Source: a virus
Strand: one strand, 5' to 3'
DNA length: 35,327 bases
IMG/VR virus record: IMGVR_UViG_3300046010_003447
Span: 1-35,327 of that record
Position numbers and translations under genes: made by a program. This document shows, one piece after another, positions 24,834 through 31,463 of the stretch; the first letter of the stretch is position 1, and every line of letters begins with the position of its first letter. The notes below the pieces were generated by a model. It had not been told where the DNA came from. It did no database searches and worked only from the letters and a program-made list of their open reading frames with translations.

Positions 24834-25255
24834 GCGAACTAATTAGATCCGAAACGGCAAAGCGCAACGGCATATCTAACATGCCAACGCCGGAGCATAT
24901 TGAAAATTTAAAGGCATTGTGCGAGCATATCTTTGAGCCTATCCGCGCCGAGTTTCGCGTGCCTATTTATATAAGCAGCGGTTATAGATCTCAAGCACTT
25001 AATAAATTGGTCAAGGGAAGCGCAAAATCGCAGCATTGCAAAGGCGAAGCGCTTGACCTGGACATGGACGCACATAGTCACGCCATTACCAATAAAGATA
25101 TATTTGACTTTATTGTAGCTAAGCTACCATTTGACCAGGTGATTAATGAGTTTAACTATTCCTGGATACATGTAAGCTATAAAAAAAACGGCCCACAAAG
25201 AGGTCAAATCTTGCGAGCCGTTAAGAACAATAGCGGGGGAACTATTTACTTATAG
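24806..25255 (+). CDS. M15 peptidase endolysin
   Basis: A 149-residue cell wall peptidase from ATG 24806 (a longer reading frame from 24755 lies inside the spanin gene and has no sense as start). It shows ISSGYRSQALN (57-66), SQHCKGEALDLD with zinc ligands His77 and Asp84, and the late WIHVSY with His122. These are the M15 (DD- or L-Ala-D-Glu) peptidase motifs. There is no signal peptide, so it depends on the holin to reach the wall. It is the last gene of the rightward late operon and its 3' end overlaps the end of the convergent DnaA-like gene by 14 bases. Confidence 0.9.
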   Translation: MVISQHVTLGELIRSETAKRNGISNMPTPEHIENLKALCEHIFEPIRAEFRVPIYISSGYRSQALNKLVKGSAKSQHCKGEALDLDMDAHSHAITNKDIFDFIVAKLPFDQVINEFNYSWIHVSYKKNGPQRGQILRAVKNNSGGTIYL

Positions 25256-25604
25256 TGTGTAAGATGGTAGCGTGATTCCTACCTAAATACCTAGCAATTT
25301 CCATAGGTCTAAAGCCGTTTAAGTAAGCATTTTTTACATAAGTATCGCGTTTGTCTACAACTTCTTGCAAGCGTCTACGTTGGCTTATATATTTAAAAGA
25401 CGTATTATTATCTAAAAAATATTTTTCGCTCCATACTTCTAGAGTAACCTTTGGCTTTTTAGCCCTTGTTAATACTCGTTCTACGTGTACTACCTTTTCT
25501 ATTATCTTAGGTACAAGTCTAGGTTCTAACATGACCTCAATACGTTTTAATGCGTGATCGTTGCAGCCCGTGTAAAGCTTAATATATTTAAGAATTTCCT
25601 TCAT
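25242..25604 (-). CDS. DnaA domain IV-like DNA-binding protein
   Basis: A 120-residue protein whose last about 25 residues (GFRPMEIARYLGRNHATILHTISK) match the DnaA box recognition helix-turn-helix, where bacterial DnaA has a G(R/G)DHTT(V/I)LHA motif. The rest is a long basic helix region with RRRLQEVVDKRDTYV. It lacks AAA+ ATPase sequence, so it is not a full DnaA. It may bind DnaA-box-like sites to recruit or block host initiation, or regulate transcription. It ends the leftward early operon, and its start overlaps the previous gene by 17 bases. Confidence 0.7.
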   Translation of the reverse strand: MKEILKYIKLYTGCNDHALKRIEVMLEPRLVPKIIEKVVHVERVLTRAKKPKVTLEVWSEKYFLDNNTSFKYISQRRRLQEVVDKRDTYVKNAYLNGFRPMEIARYLGRNHATILHTISK

Positions 25605-25770
25605 CGTTAATCTTTACTTCGTTAAACAATCCTAATAGTTCACTTGCTCCGACCCAATTTTTAAAAGCATTAAAGCTATCTAAATCGTTTTGCAGTAAGT
25701 GTGTAACCTTGCCGACTAAGTCGATTTTTTCTATAATGGTAAGGTCTTGCCATTCTTGATGATTTGCCAT
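25588..25770 (-). CDS. Hypothetical protein, 60 aa
   Basis: An acidic 60-residue protein, probably helical (WQDLTIIEKIDLVGKVTHLLQND), with no recognised motif. Support comes from tight packing: 2 bases from the gene upstream and overlapping the DnaA-like gene by 17 bases, all in one leftward transcription unit. Function unknown. Confidence 0.55.
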   Translation of the reverse strand: MANHQEWQDLTIIEKIDLVGKVTHLLQNDLDSFNAFKNWVGASELLGLFNEVKINDEGNS

Positions 25771-25772
25771 AA

Positions 25773-25973
25773 TTAAAACATTTTTTCTAAGATGATTATT
25801 AAATGATTGTAGCTAGTAAATTGTCTTCTTATTACTTTACAAAATAAACCTATGTCTTGAAAGTCTACTTTAAATTCCATAACGTCTCCAATTATAGGAG
25901 GTATGTCCGTCGGGTGTTCTAAGTAGGTGCAATTCATTTTCTCGTCGTAAAGTTGGTAACTTATTTTAGTCAT
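25773..25973 (-). CDS. Hypothetical protein, 66 aa
   Basis: A 66-residue protein with a beta-rich centre (GDVMEFKVDFQDIGLFCKVIRRQF) followed by a hydrophobic strand (HLIIILEKMF). It resembles small conserved proteins of Bacteroidota phage early regions, but I can give no function. It sits 2 bases upstream of the 25770 gene and 10 bases downstream of the zinc-ribbon gene. Confidence 0.6.
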   Translation of the reverse strand: MTKISYQLYDEKMNCTYLEHPTDIPPIIGDVMEFKVDFQDIGLFCKVIRRQFTSYNHLIIILEKMF

Positions 25974-25983
25974 TGTCTTGATT

Positions 25984-26166
25984 TTATCGACCTTGCCAAG
26001 CAGTAGCGTTGCCGCTTATACCGCCTTCGGTCTTATGGTTATTTAATATTTTTTCGTCGTTTGCTTCGTCCTCTTCGTCTTCCCAGTCGCAATGATCGCG
26101 ACACTCCGGACAAATATCAATTTCGGGCATACGGCTATAAGCGCCGCAACAAGTAGAATAAGCCAT
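25984..26166 (-). CDS. Small zinc-ribbon protein
   Basis: A 60-residue acidic protein with CC at residues 6-7 and a DICPECRDHCDW segment at about 17-28, giving a treble-clef or zinc ribbon of about four Cys. The remainder is highly acidic (DWEDEEDEANDEK) and probably flexible. Similar small Cys-Cys-Gly-Ala proteins are found in many phages without known function; binding to nucleic acid or to a host protein is plausible. It starts 2 bases after the stop of the small membrane protein. Confidence 0.7.
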   Translation of the reverse strand: MAYSTCCGAYSRMPEIDICPECRDHCDWEDEEDEANDEKILNNHKTEGGISGNATAWQGR

Positions 26167-26168
26167 GA

Positions 26169-26285
26169 TTATAAGTTTTTTAATTTAGATAAAAGCGTTG
26201 CAGTTAAATACAACGTGATTGCTAGTGGAAATGATATGAACGTAAAAAATATTAGTTCATAAATAAAAGTTATGTAGTGCCTCAT
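26169..26285 (-). CDS. Small membrane protein, 38 aa
   Basis: A 38-residue peptide (MRHYITFIYELIFFTF.., ending LLSKLKNL) with an almost continuous hydrophobic segment over residues 5-33. Its ATG overlaps the stop of the preceding gene as ATGA at 26285-26282, and the next gene begins 2 bases after its stop, so coupled translation is likely. It is probably inserted in the inner membrane. Function unknown; candidates are superinfection exclusion or inhibition of a host membrane protein, which is speculation. Confidence 0.6.
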   Translation of the reverse strand: MRHYITFIYELIFFTFISFPLAITLYLTATLLSKLKNL

Positions 26286-26410
26286 AGGTTTTGCATTATA
26301 GCGGTTACTAAAAATGCAAATAGTACAATGATAAAAGCATACATAGGATTAATACTTTCTTGAGCGTAACGCTCGTTGGCTTTTTGTTGTGGACTTTTTA
26401 ACTTGTTCAT
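26282..26410 (-). CDS. Small membrane protein, 42 aa
   Basis: A 42-residue peptide with a polar, basic N-terminus (MNKLKSPQQKANERYAQES) and a C-terminal membrane helix (MYAFIIVLFAFLVTAIM, residues 23-39). It is the first gene after a likely leftward promoter at 26434-26441, and its stop overlaps the next start as ATGA. The charge pattern suggests the N-terminus faces the cytoplasm. Function unknown. Confidence 0.6.
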   Translation of the reverse strand: MNKLKSPQQKANERYAQESINPMYAFIIVLFAFLVTAIMQNL

Positions 26411-26433
26411 GTTATTGGTTTTGATTATGAAAT

Positions 26434-26441
26434 CAAAGCTA
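26434..26441 (-). promoter_or_regulatory. TAnnTTTG promoter box, leftward
   Basis: On the minus strand the bases read TAGCTTTG, matching TAnnTTTG, 23 bases upstream of the ATG at 26410. The region above it is A/T-rich but shows no clear -33 TTTG. It would drive the distal part of the early operon from 26410 to 25242. Confidence 0.5.
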
Positions 26442-26470
26442 TAACAAACAATTTAAATAAAAAAATATTT

Positions 26471-27697
26471 TTAATATATTTTTTTAAAATGACTTAAAGT
26501 AAAGTCTTTTTTGTTTTGTACCATACCAAAAATACGCTCTTCAATGCCGCCCGCAGTAAATATCCAGTAGACTTTAGACGCCTCGGTGCGGTCTTTGGTT
26601 TGCATCCTGGCTCTTGATTGCCAATAGCTTACGGCGCTAAAGTCAATGTTATACATAACTAAAGCCTCGGCGGTGCTTAAGTTTATACCCTCCCGGCCGC
26701 TTTGTATTTGACTTATAAATACTGCGTCGCCTGATGCTTCATTAAAAGACATAGGATCATCGTAAATACGCCCTACAAAGTCTAGCCTTAGCTGCATACC
26801 CTCGGCAATGTACTTGTAAAATATAGCTATTTTTTGCCCTTTAAAACGCTCTTTAATAAACTTAGCCTTAGTATCGTCAAACATGATAGCGTTGCCGTCT
26901 TCAGTCTTAACCGATCCGCTACAAATTTGGTGTATCTTTTGCATTTCCTTAACCGATGTATCCGCCAGGATAACTTGCCCGTCCTTAGTTTTAAATAGCT
27001 TATCTTTTTTAATCTTGTCTACGGCCCACTTAACCTTGTCCGACATAGGTACGTAAAGAATAACCTCTTGAACTAAAGACTCAAAGCCCGCCTCTTGTTG
27101 CGTATAGGTAAGCATTAAATGCTGAATGTCACTTTGGATGCGCTCTTGCTTGACGTGTGTATAGTCCGGCACTTGCATATTATATAAGAACTTTGTCTTA
27201 GGAATGCCGTACTCTTTATGCCAGGCGTAAAAGTTTTTAAATTCTACAAACGGACTAAAACTACTTATAAAAAATTGATGATAAAACTGCGCGTAAGTTT
27301 CCGGACTTGGCGTGCCGCTTAAGTAAACTACCGGCTTGCCTATGCATATCTTTTTTAAATCCGTTACCCGATTGCTCGGCTTTGGAAATTGCCCTAAAGC
27401 GTGCGCTTCGTCAACTATAATAAAATCGTACTGGTGTTCTATCTTATGTAAGCTTTCGTAGTTTATAACAAGTAATTTATATAAACAATTGGACTGCTTA
27501 AAATCATCTTCAATGCTGCTTATAGCTTTTTTCTTTGTGACAAATAAAACCTTTTTAGCGCCATATAAACTAGCAATGTGCAAGCTAGTGATTGTCTTAC
27601 CAGTACGTACTTGCATCGCCAAATATACTAGCTTAAATTCCTTAAGTATATTTATGGCTTGCTCCGCAATGTCTACTTGGTAGTCTCTTAGTTGCAT
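26471..27697 (-). CDS. SF2 (SNF2-like) helicase
   Basis: A 408-residue ATP-dependent translocase or helicase. Motifs in order: Q-like LRDYQ (3-7), Walker A RTGKT (31-35), Ia-like VLFVTKKK, DEAH (96-99), SGTP (127-130), SGREGINLS (about 333) and QSRARMQ (about 359), the arginine-finger motif VI. The length and the reduced linker resemble phage SNF2-type helicases, often found with VRR-NUC nucleases; a VRR-NUC gene is present at 32205. It likely helps replication or recombination of phage DNA. Confidence 0.9.
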   Translation of the reverse strand: MQLRDYQVDIAEQAINILKEFKLVYLAMQVRTGKTITSLHIASLYGAKKVLFVTKKKAISSIEDDFKQSNCLYKLLVINYESLHKIEHQYDFIIVDEAHALGQFPKPSNRVTDLKKICIGKPVVYLSGTPSPETYAQFYHQFFISSFSPFVEFKNFYAWHKEYGIPKTKFLYNMQVPDYTHVKQERIQSDIQHLMLTYTQQEAGFESLVQEVILYVPMSDKVKWAVDKIKKDKLFKTKDGQVILADTSVKEMQKIHQICSGSVKTEDGNAIMFDDTKAKFIKERFKGQKIAIFYKYIAEGMQLRLDFVGRIYDDPMSFNEASGDAVFISQIQSGREGINLSTAEALVMYNIDFSAVSYWQSRARMQTKDRTEASKVYWIFTAGGIEERIFGMVQNKKDFTLSHFKKIY

Positions 27698-27752
27698 GGT
27701 ATTTTTTTAAAAGATAAGGCCGACGATACCCAATTACTAAATTCTCTCACCT

Positions 27753-28346
27753 TTAATTATTATATTCATAGGTTTTGTTTTGTGATTTATCAATAATTAA
27801 ACTATATCCATTTTCTTTCATTATTTCATTTATTTTATTCCATCCTATTGTTAGCTTATGTGTACCAATATACCCATCCCAATTATTACCTTCATTTGTC
27901 AATGGAGCTTCAAAATGAATGTATTTAACTCCTTTGCAATATTTAGCTAAATCTTGAAAATGATTATTACTTAGATGTTCAATAAAATGAGTAGCTATAA
28001 TAAGATCTGCTTCTATTGTTCTTTTATCTTTAAACCAATCAAATTTTGTAGGCAAAATATAATTAACCTCTTTGCATTTAGTTGAACCAATTGCAGCTTC
28101 GCAAATTTCTATACCATACCAGGCTGATATGTTAAAGTCTTGCATTGCTTGTTTAGCTAAATCGCCTTTCCAAGTTCCGAACTCCAATACTATTGGTTTA
28201 TTGCATAGTAATAACGCTTCCTTTACATTATCATAGTTGTAATGATTCTGTTCTGGATAACGTGCTTCTAAGTCATTATGATAAGCTATTTGCTCATCGA
28301 TTGTCATTGTGTCGTAGCTTTCACGCCACTTGTCAAATTCGTTCAT
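27753..28346 (-). CDS. SAM-dependent methyltransferase, acquired
   Basis: A 197-residue class I methyltransferase-like protein. SAM-binding motif I is VLEFGTWKG (53-61), followed by an acidic GIEICEAA strand, and DLIIATHFIEHL as motif IV-like. There is no DPPY or PPC motif, so DNA is not the obvious substrate; small molecules, sugars or proteins are possible. The gene is visibly more AT-rich and avoids the AGC/GCG-type codons common around it, and it sits between two short non-coding gaps, so it looks like a recently inserted extra gene. Confidence 0.7.
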   Translation of the reverse strand: MNEFDKWRESYDTMTIDEQIAYHNDLEARYPEQNHYNYDNVKEALLLCNKPIVLEFGTWKGDLAKQAMQDFNISAWYGIEICEAAIGSTKCKEVNYILPTKFDWFKDKRTIEADLIIATHFIEHLSNNHFQDLAKYCKGVKYIHFEAPLTNEGNNWDGYIGTHKLTIGWNKINEIMKENGYSLIIDKSQNKTYEYNN

Positions 28347-28368
28347 ATTTTTATATTTGGTTTATTTT

Positions 28369-28641
28369 CTATATTAAGCCGTCTTGTAGCGGCTCGTCCT
28401 CTTTTTGATCCACACGCCTATAACCCTCCCTCCATAAAATGCGTGTAAGCATAACGGAGTTTTTAACTATGGTAGCTTCCGAATTGCGCGGATATTGTAA
28501 GTGCAAAATTTCATGTATTAAAATCTCAAGGTGCTTTTTACCCTTTAGACGTTCATCAATTTCAATAACACCATCGCTACTGGCAAGGCCATGCGCTTGC
28601 TCACGTCCGAGTTTACGATATATAATCTTAATTTTAAGCAT
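28369..28641 (-). CDS. HExxH mini-metallopeptidase-like protein
   Basis: A 90-residue protein with LIHEILHLQYPRNSEATI. HEILH (43-47) is a complete HExxH zinc site and the Glu at residue 55 is a plausible third ligand. The rest includes a KKHLEI helix before it and a C-terminal TRILWREGYRRV helix. It is far shorter than normal metallopeptidases and may be a minimal protease or a catalytically silent zinc protein. It overlaps the next gene by 8 bases and lies in the early replication operon. Function unknown. Confidence 0.65.
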   Translation of the reverse strand: MLKIKIIYRKLGREQAHGLASSDGVIEIDERLKGKKHLEILIHEILHLQYPRNSEATIVKNSVMLTRILWREGYRRVDQKEDEPLQDGLI

Positions 28642-28804
28642 CCTTTTTTAATTCTATTTCATCAAGCCTATCTATTTCATCACTAGGAGTAAATATAACT
28701 TGCCCGCCACGAACTTTGGCTAGGTATCTTCTTATTTCTAATTCAAGGCCATGCACCTCGGCTAGCTTATTAGTAAGCCAGGTTTCTTGTTCGGATATTT
28801 TCAT
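28634..28804 (-). CDS. Small hypothetical protein, 56 aa
   Basis: A 56-residue protein beginning MKISEQETWLTNKLAEVHG. A longer reading starting at 28831 is open but would run into the DUF3310 gene; ATG 28804 gives a clean 4-base gap. The N-terminal part is an amphipathic helix (coiled-coil-like), the C-terminal half is acidic (SDEIDRLDEIELKKDA). No motif recognised. Confidence 0.55.
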   Translation of the reverse strand: MKISEQETWLTNKLAEVHGLELEIRRYLAKVRGGQVIFTPSDEIDRLDEIELKKDA

Positions 28805-28808
28805 TTTG

Positions 28809-29048
28809 TTAAATAACTTTGGTAGTCTCATACTCTAGTTTAATTAATAGGTCAATGTAATGCTTTGCTTTTTTTAAATCTTCTATGCCGTTTTTATTTT
28901 TATGTCGCATAACATACTTAATAATATTCCCCTCAATAAAAGGAATACTATTTGTGTGTATAAATTCCGTAGGTTGTATTTTATAAATCTTATAATGATC
29001 GCCACCTACTTGTCCGTCTTGCGGTGATGCTTCCCACACGTCTTGCAT
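28809..29048 (-). CDS. DUF3310 family protein
   Basis: A 79-residue protein with the DUF3310 signature: GGDHYK (15-20), IQPTEFI, GNIIKYVMRHKNKNGIEDLKKAKHYID. DUF3310 proteins are common near phage replication genes and have sometimes been called nucleotide kinase-like, which is not well shown. It starts inside the 3' end of the exonuclease gene (43-base overlap) in another frame. The conserved start Met falls just before the zinc-ribbon end of the exonuclease. Confidence 0.85.
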   Translation of the reverse strand: MQDVWEASPQDGQVGGDHYKIYKIQPTEFIHTNSIPFIEGNIIKYVMRHKNKNGIEDLKKAKHYIDLLIKLEYETTKVI

Positions 29049-29737
29049 TTGTAAATTATTTTAATGGTTCCGCTTGCTAAAATTTGTCTGCTATGTTTTT
29101 GTATATCATCCGATCCACACTCCGGGCATGTGCCTTTATATTGACCAAAGATAACGCCAAAGTGCGTCTTAGCTGGTATGTGATTATTTAAAAGCTTATG
29201 CACTTTTTCTAAAAGTATTACGTCCATCTTGCAATACTTAACCATTTTGTCTAAAGCCTTTTGATCGTTATGCAACGCAATGTCTTTCCATAAATCAAAT
29301 TCGGTTTTAATCTTTTGTCCGATACCTAAGTACTGCGCGATATAATTAAGCTTGTTACTATTAAACTTAAACTTACTGCGTGCAACCTTTAACGTGTCAA
29401 TCGTTGTATAGCTTGGAAACATATCTATTCCGTGAAACAAACAACGCGTGCGCACCCAGGCAAGGTCAAACTTATCGCCGTTGTGTCCTATTGTTTCGTC
29501 GGCGGTGTTCAAGACTTTAATAAATTCAACAAGCATTTTTTTATCGTTCTGCTTACTATCCCAGGTTAATGAGTGCGTTTCTTTTTCATCTTCCCACTTA
29601 TAGCAGATGCAAATAATAGCACGCTCTTTGATAATATTTTGCGGCCCGATATTTAATTTAAACCCACTTTGCCAAAAGAAACCGATGTTTGCACTGGTTT
29701 CAATGTCAAAGTACAATCGTTTTCTTTTGGTAGTCAT
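29006..29737 (-). CDS. DEDDy 3'-5' exonuclease with zinc ribbon
   Basis: A 243-residue RNase H-like exonuclease. ExoI is YFDIETS (Asp11, Glu13), ExoII is HNGDKFDLAW (Asp91), and ExoIII is YCKMD (Tyr168, Asp172), the DEDDy arrangement. Residues about 204-237 form a C-terminal zinc ribbon (CPECGSDD ... CKTCGK), unusual as an addition to this nuclease. It likely trims DNA in phage replication or recombination, or removes host DNA. It is followed by the DUF3310 gene in overlap and preceded by the PD-(D/E)XK nuclease gene with a 13-base gap. Confidence 0.88.
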   Translation of the reverse strand: MTTKRKRLYFDIETSANIGFFWQSGFKLNIGPQNIIKERAIICICYKWEDEKETHSLTWDSKQNDKKMLVEFIKVLNTADETIGHNGDKFDLAWVRTRCLFHGIDMFPSYTTIDTLKVARSKFKFNSNKLNYIAQYLGIGQKIKTEFDLWKDIALHNDQKALDKMVKYCKMDVILLEKVHKLLNNHIPAKTHFGVIFGQYKGTCPECGSDDIQKHSRQILASGTIKIIYKCKTCGKHHRKTDK

Positions 29738-29750
29738 GGGATAAAGTTAA

Positions 29751-30500
29751 TTACTTTTTATGAGAAAGTTGGTAACTAAATTCTTTTGGCTTGTCGCCTT
29801 CATGTTCGGCGTGCCATAATTGTTGGACGGCTTGGAATAAAGACCATTGTTTTGAGGTATCCATTTCCGTAACCATTTGCCATCCTGGGCCTTGTATTAC
29901 TCCGCCTTTGCCAAAAGTCCTGGTCTTAGCATTAAGCCATAAAATAGCCACGCCGTCAATGTCCGGCAAATTATCGGAGGTCTTTACTGAATTGTTATAT
30001 AATTCGCGATAGGCTGCCAACTGCAACCAATAACTATTATAGATGCCGTTGCTTGTTTTAATGTCAAGCACGTAAGTCTTACCATCAATAGTACAAACGC
30101 GGTCAATAGTGCCGGCAAAACCTAAGCCACCGCCTATAAACGTTTGCTCAATTAAGTGATGCTCCGGCTTATGGTTAGTGCTGAATTCAACGTAACGCTC
30201 AAACATAGACCATTCGTCTAAAGAGTATTTAGGCTTGCCATATTCGTCAAGCAAAGTACATTCAATGCCTTGGTCATAGTCTTCGGTAAGTTGATGCACC
30301 GCAGATCCGCGCTTGCCGGCTGCGTCTCTAATTTCGTCGGCTTTAGATCCTACCTCCTTCATCCACATAATTAACTGCGCCGGCTTTGGATATGCCTCAA
30401 GCAATGTAGTTGCACTAGGAAAATAGTTGCCGTTTTCGTCCGTGTAAAAACGGCCGTCTTTAAAAGTAAGCTGGTTAGATACTAGGTTTTTGATTAACAT
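29751..30500 (-). CDS. PD-(D/E)XK nuclease, RecB/Cas4-like
   Basis: A 249-residue nuclease of the PD-(D/E)XK superfamily. The motifs are GKRGSAVHQL (His69), FAGTIDRV (Asp133), YVLDIKTS (Asp146 and Lys148) and YWLQLAAYRELY (Gln160), in the order found in RecB-like and Cas4-like nucleases. There is no helicase domain, so it acts as a stand-alone exonuclease, probably in recombination with the SSB-like protein encoded upstream. It overlaps the 63-residue gene by 7 bases. Confidence 0.88.
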   Translation of the reverse strand: MLIKNLVSNQLTFKDGRFYTDENGNYFPSATTLLEAYPKPAQLIMWMKEVGSKADEIRDAAGKRGSAVHQLTEDYDQGIECTLLDEYGKPKYSLDEWSMFERYVEFSTNHKPEHHLIEQTFIGGGLGFAGTIDRVCTIDGKTYVLDIKTSNGIYNSYWLQLAAYRELYNNSVKTSDNLPDIDGVAILWLNAKTRTFGKGGVIQGPGWQMVTEMDTSKQWSLFQAVQQLWHAEHEGDKPKEFSYQLSHKK

Positions 30501-30685
30501 ATAATTTCTTTTATAGTGATTTCCTCGGTTTTTTCTTTGCCTCCGTGTGACGCTATTTGGTTTGCTACCTCTTCGGCTTTCTCTAAGGTGTCAAAGCCTT
30601 GTATAAACTTGCCGTCAATACGAATAAAATACCTTGTCTCGTTATGAATTAAATTTGTTTCGCTAGTTATTTTTACTACTGGCAT
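30494..30685 (-). CDS. Hypothetical protein, 63 aa
   Basis: A 63-residue protein with a beta start (VVKITSETNLIHNETRYFIRIDG), a helical middle (TLEKAEEVANQIASHGG) and an acidic/basic tail ending ITIKEIIC. It has the look of a small dsRBD- or ferredoxin-like fold, but I can give no family. It lies downstream of a probable terminator hairpin and overlaps the nuclease gene by 7 bases. It is probably translated together with the nuclease. Confidence 0.6.
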   Translation of the reverse strand: MPVVKITSETNLIHNETRYFIRIDGKFIQGFDTLEKAEEVANQIASHGGKEKTEEITIKEIIC

Positions 30686-30708
30686 AAAATTTTATTTATT
30701 GGTTTATA

Positions 30709-30736
30709 AAAATGTGGCTTTTTGTACGGAAGCCAC
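30709..30736 (-). terminator. Hairpin, possible terminator after the SSB-like gene
   Basis: On the minus strand a perfect 7-bp stem GTGGCTT / AAGCCAC is followed by ATTTTTA. It lies in the 76-base gap after the SSB-like gene. An outer pair, TATTGGTT at 30697-30704 and AACCAATA at 30746-30753, can pair around it. It is likely a partial terminator or a processing site, giving more SSB-like protein than the downstream enzymes. Confidence 0.6.
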
Positions 30737-30761
30737 GAAACCGCTAACCAATAATCACCAA

Positions 30762-31352
30762 CTAAAAAGGTGTTTCGTCTTCGTCTAAGACAATATTATT
30801 ATCGTTTTTGTCTGCAAATAGCTTTAAAGTAGTTTGCTCTAGAAATTGCATCATGTCGCTATCATCCCATTGCTCCTTGCCTTTAACTTTTATCTTAGTC
30901 ATTTGCGGTAAGCCGTTAGGATTTTCTTTGGTGTAAGCCGGTGCAATCTTTTCGCCGTCCTGGTATAAAGTAATACCGGTAATAGTTTTAGTTGCGTCAA
31001 GCTTGTCCTTCATGGCCCATGGCATAAAACGTAATACTTTATTTACGTCTACGTTAGGCAAAGCTTTTAAAAAGCTTGATGCGTAACGGCTAGAGTATGG
31101 CAAGCTAACTACGTAGCTATCGTCGCCGTCCGTAAAATGTAGCTGCCATTGCGTGCCATAGTCATTCGTACGCGTGTTGATAGTTTCTAGTTTTGCAGTA
31201 AGATCCTTAAAACGCTCTTCATAAACTAGCTTCCCGGTTTTTGTTAAGCGCTCCGTTGTGCGCTCGTTTGGTTGCTTGTGTTGGCGTACTAAGTTGCCGT
31301 CAGCAACGTTGAGGTAAGTTGTGTTAACACCTCCTAAATTTGTTAATGCCAT
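30762..31352 (-). CDS. Probable single-stranded DNA-binding protein
   Basis: A 196-residue protein starting at ATG 31352 (MALTNLGGVN); a longer frame to 31388 would overlap the promoter box. The sequence is beta-rich (TQWQLHFTDGDDSYVVSLPY, KTITGITLYQDGEKIA) and ends in an acidic tip LDEDETPF, similar to the DDDIPF tip by which SSB proteins recruit partners. It is the first gene of the leftward operon, next to two nucleases and a helicase. The OB fold is not proven by the sequence; the tip and context are the main support. Confidence 0.6.
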   Translation of the reverse strand: MALTNLGGVNTTYLNVADGNLVRQHKQPNERTTERLTKTGKLVYEERFKDLTAKLETINTRTNDYGTQWQLHFTDGDDSYVVSLPYSSRYASSFLKALPNVDVNKVLRFMPWAMKDKLDATKTITGITLYQDGEKIAPAYTKENPNGLPQMTKIKVKGKEQWDDSDMMQFLEQTTLKLFADKNDNNIVLDEDETPF

Positions 31353-31361
31353 AAAATTAAA

Positions 31362-31381
31362 GTCGTTTGTTTTATAACGAC
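31362..31381. repeat. Inverted repeat at the SSB-like promoter
   Basis: GTCGTT and AACGAC (6-bp arms, 8-base spacer) lie between the promoter box at 31386-31393 and the SSB-like start at 31352, at or just after the likely transcription start. They could be an operator for autoregulation or a 5'-leader hairpin. Confidence 0.45.
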
Positions 31382-31385
31382 ATTG

Positions 31386-31393
31386 CAAATATA
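31386..31393 (-). promoter_or_regulatory. TAnnTTTG promoter box, leftward early operon
   Basis: The minus strand reads TATATTTG, an exact fit to TAnnTTTG, 33 bases upstream of the SSB-like start. The upstream part is A/T tract DNA. This is likely the main early leftward promoter, paired with the rightward box at 31440. Confidence 0.65.
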
Positions 31394-31439
31394 GTATTTT
31401 GTTTTAAATAAAAAACTTTTTTTTTAAATTTATTTTAAG

Positions 31440-31447
31440 TAAGTTTG
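31440..31447 (+). promoter_or_regulatory. TAnnTTTG promoter box, rightward arm
   Basis: TAAGTTTG matches TAnnTTTG and lies 16 bases before ATG 31464. It is arranged back to back with the leftward box at 31386-31393 across an A/T tract, so a shared activator or repressor may act on both. Confidence 0.65.
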
Positions 31448-31463
31448 CAGCAAAACACATAAA

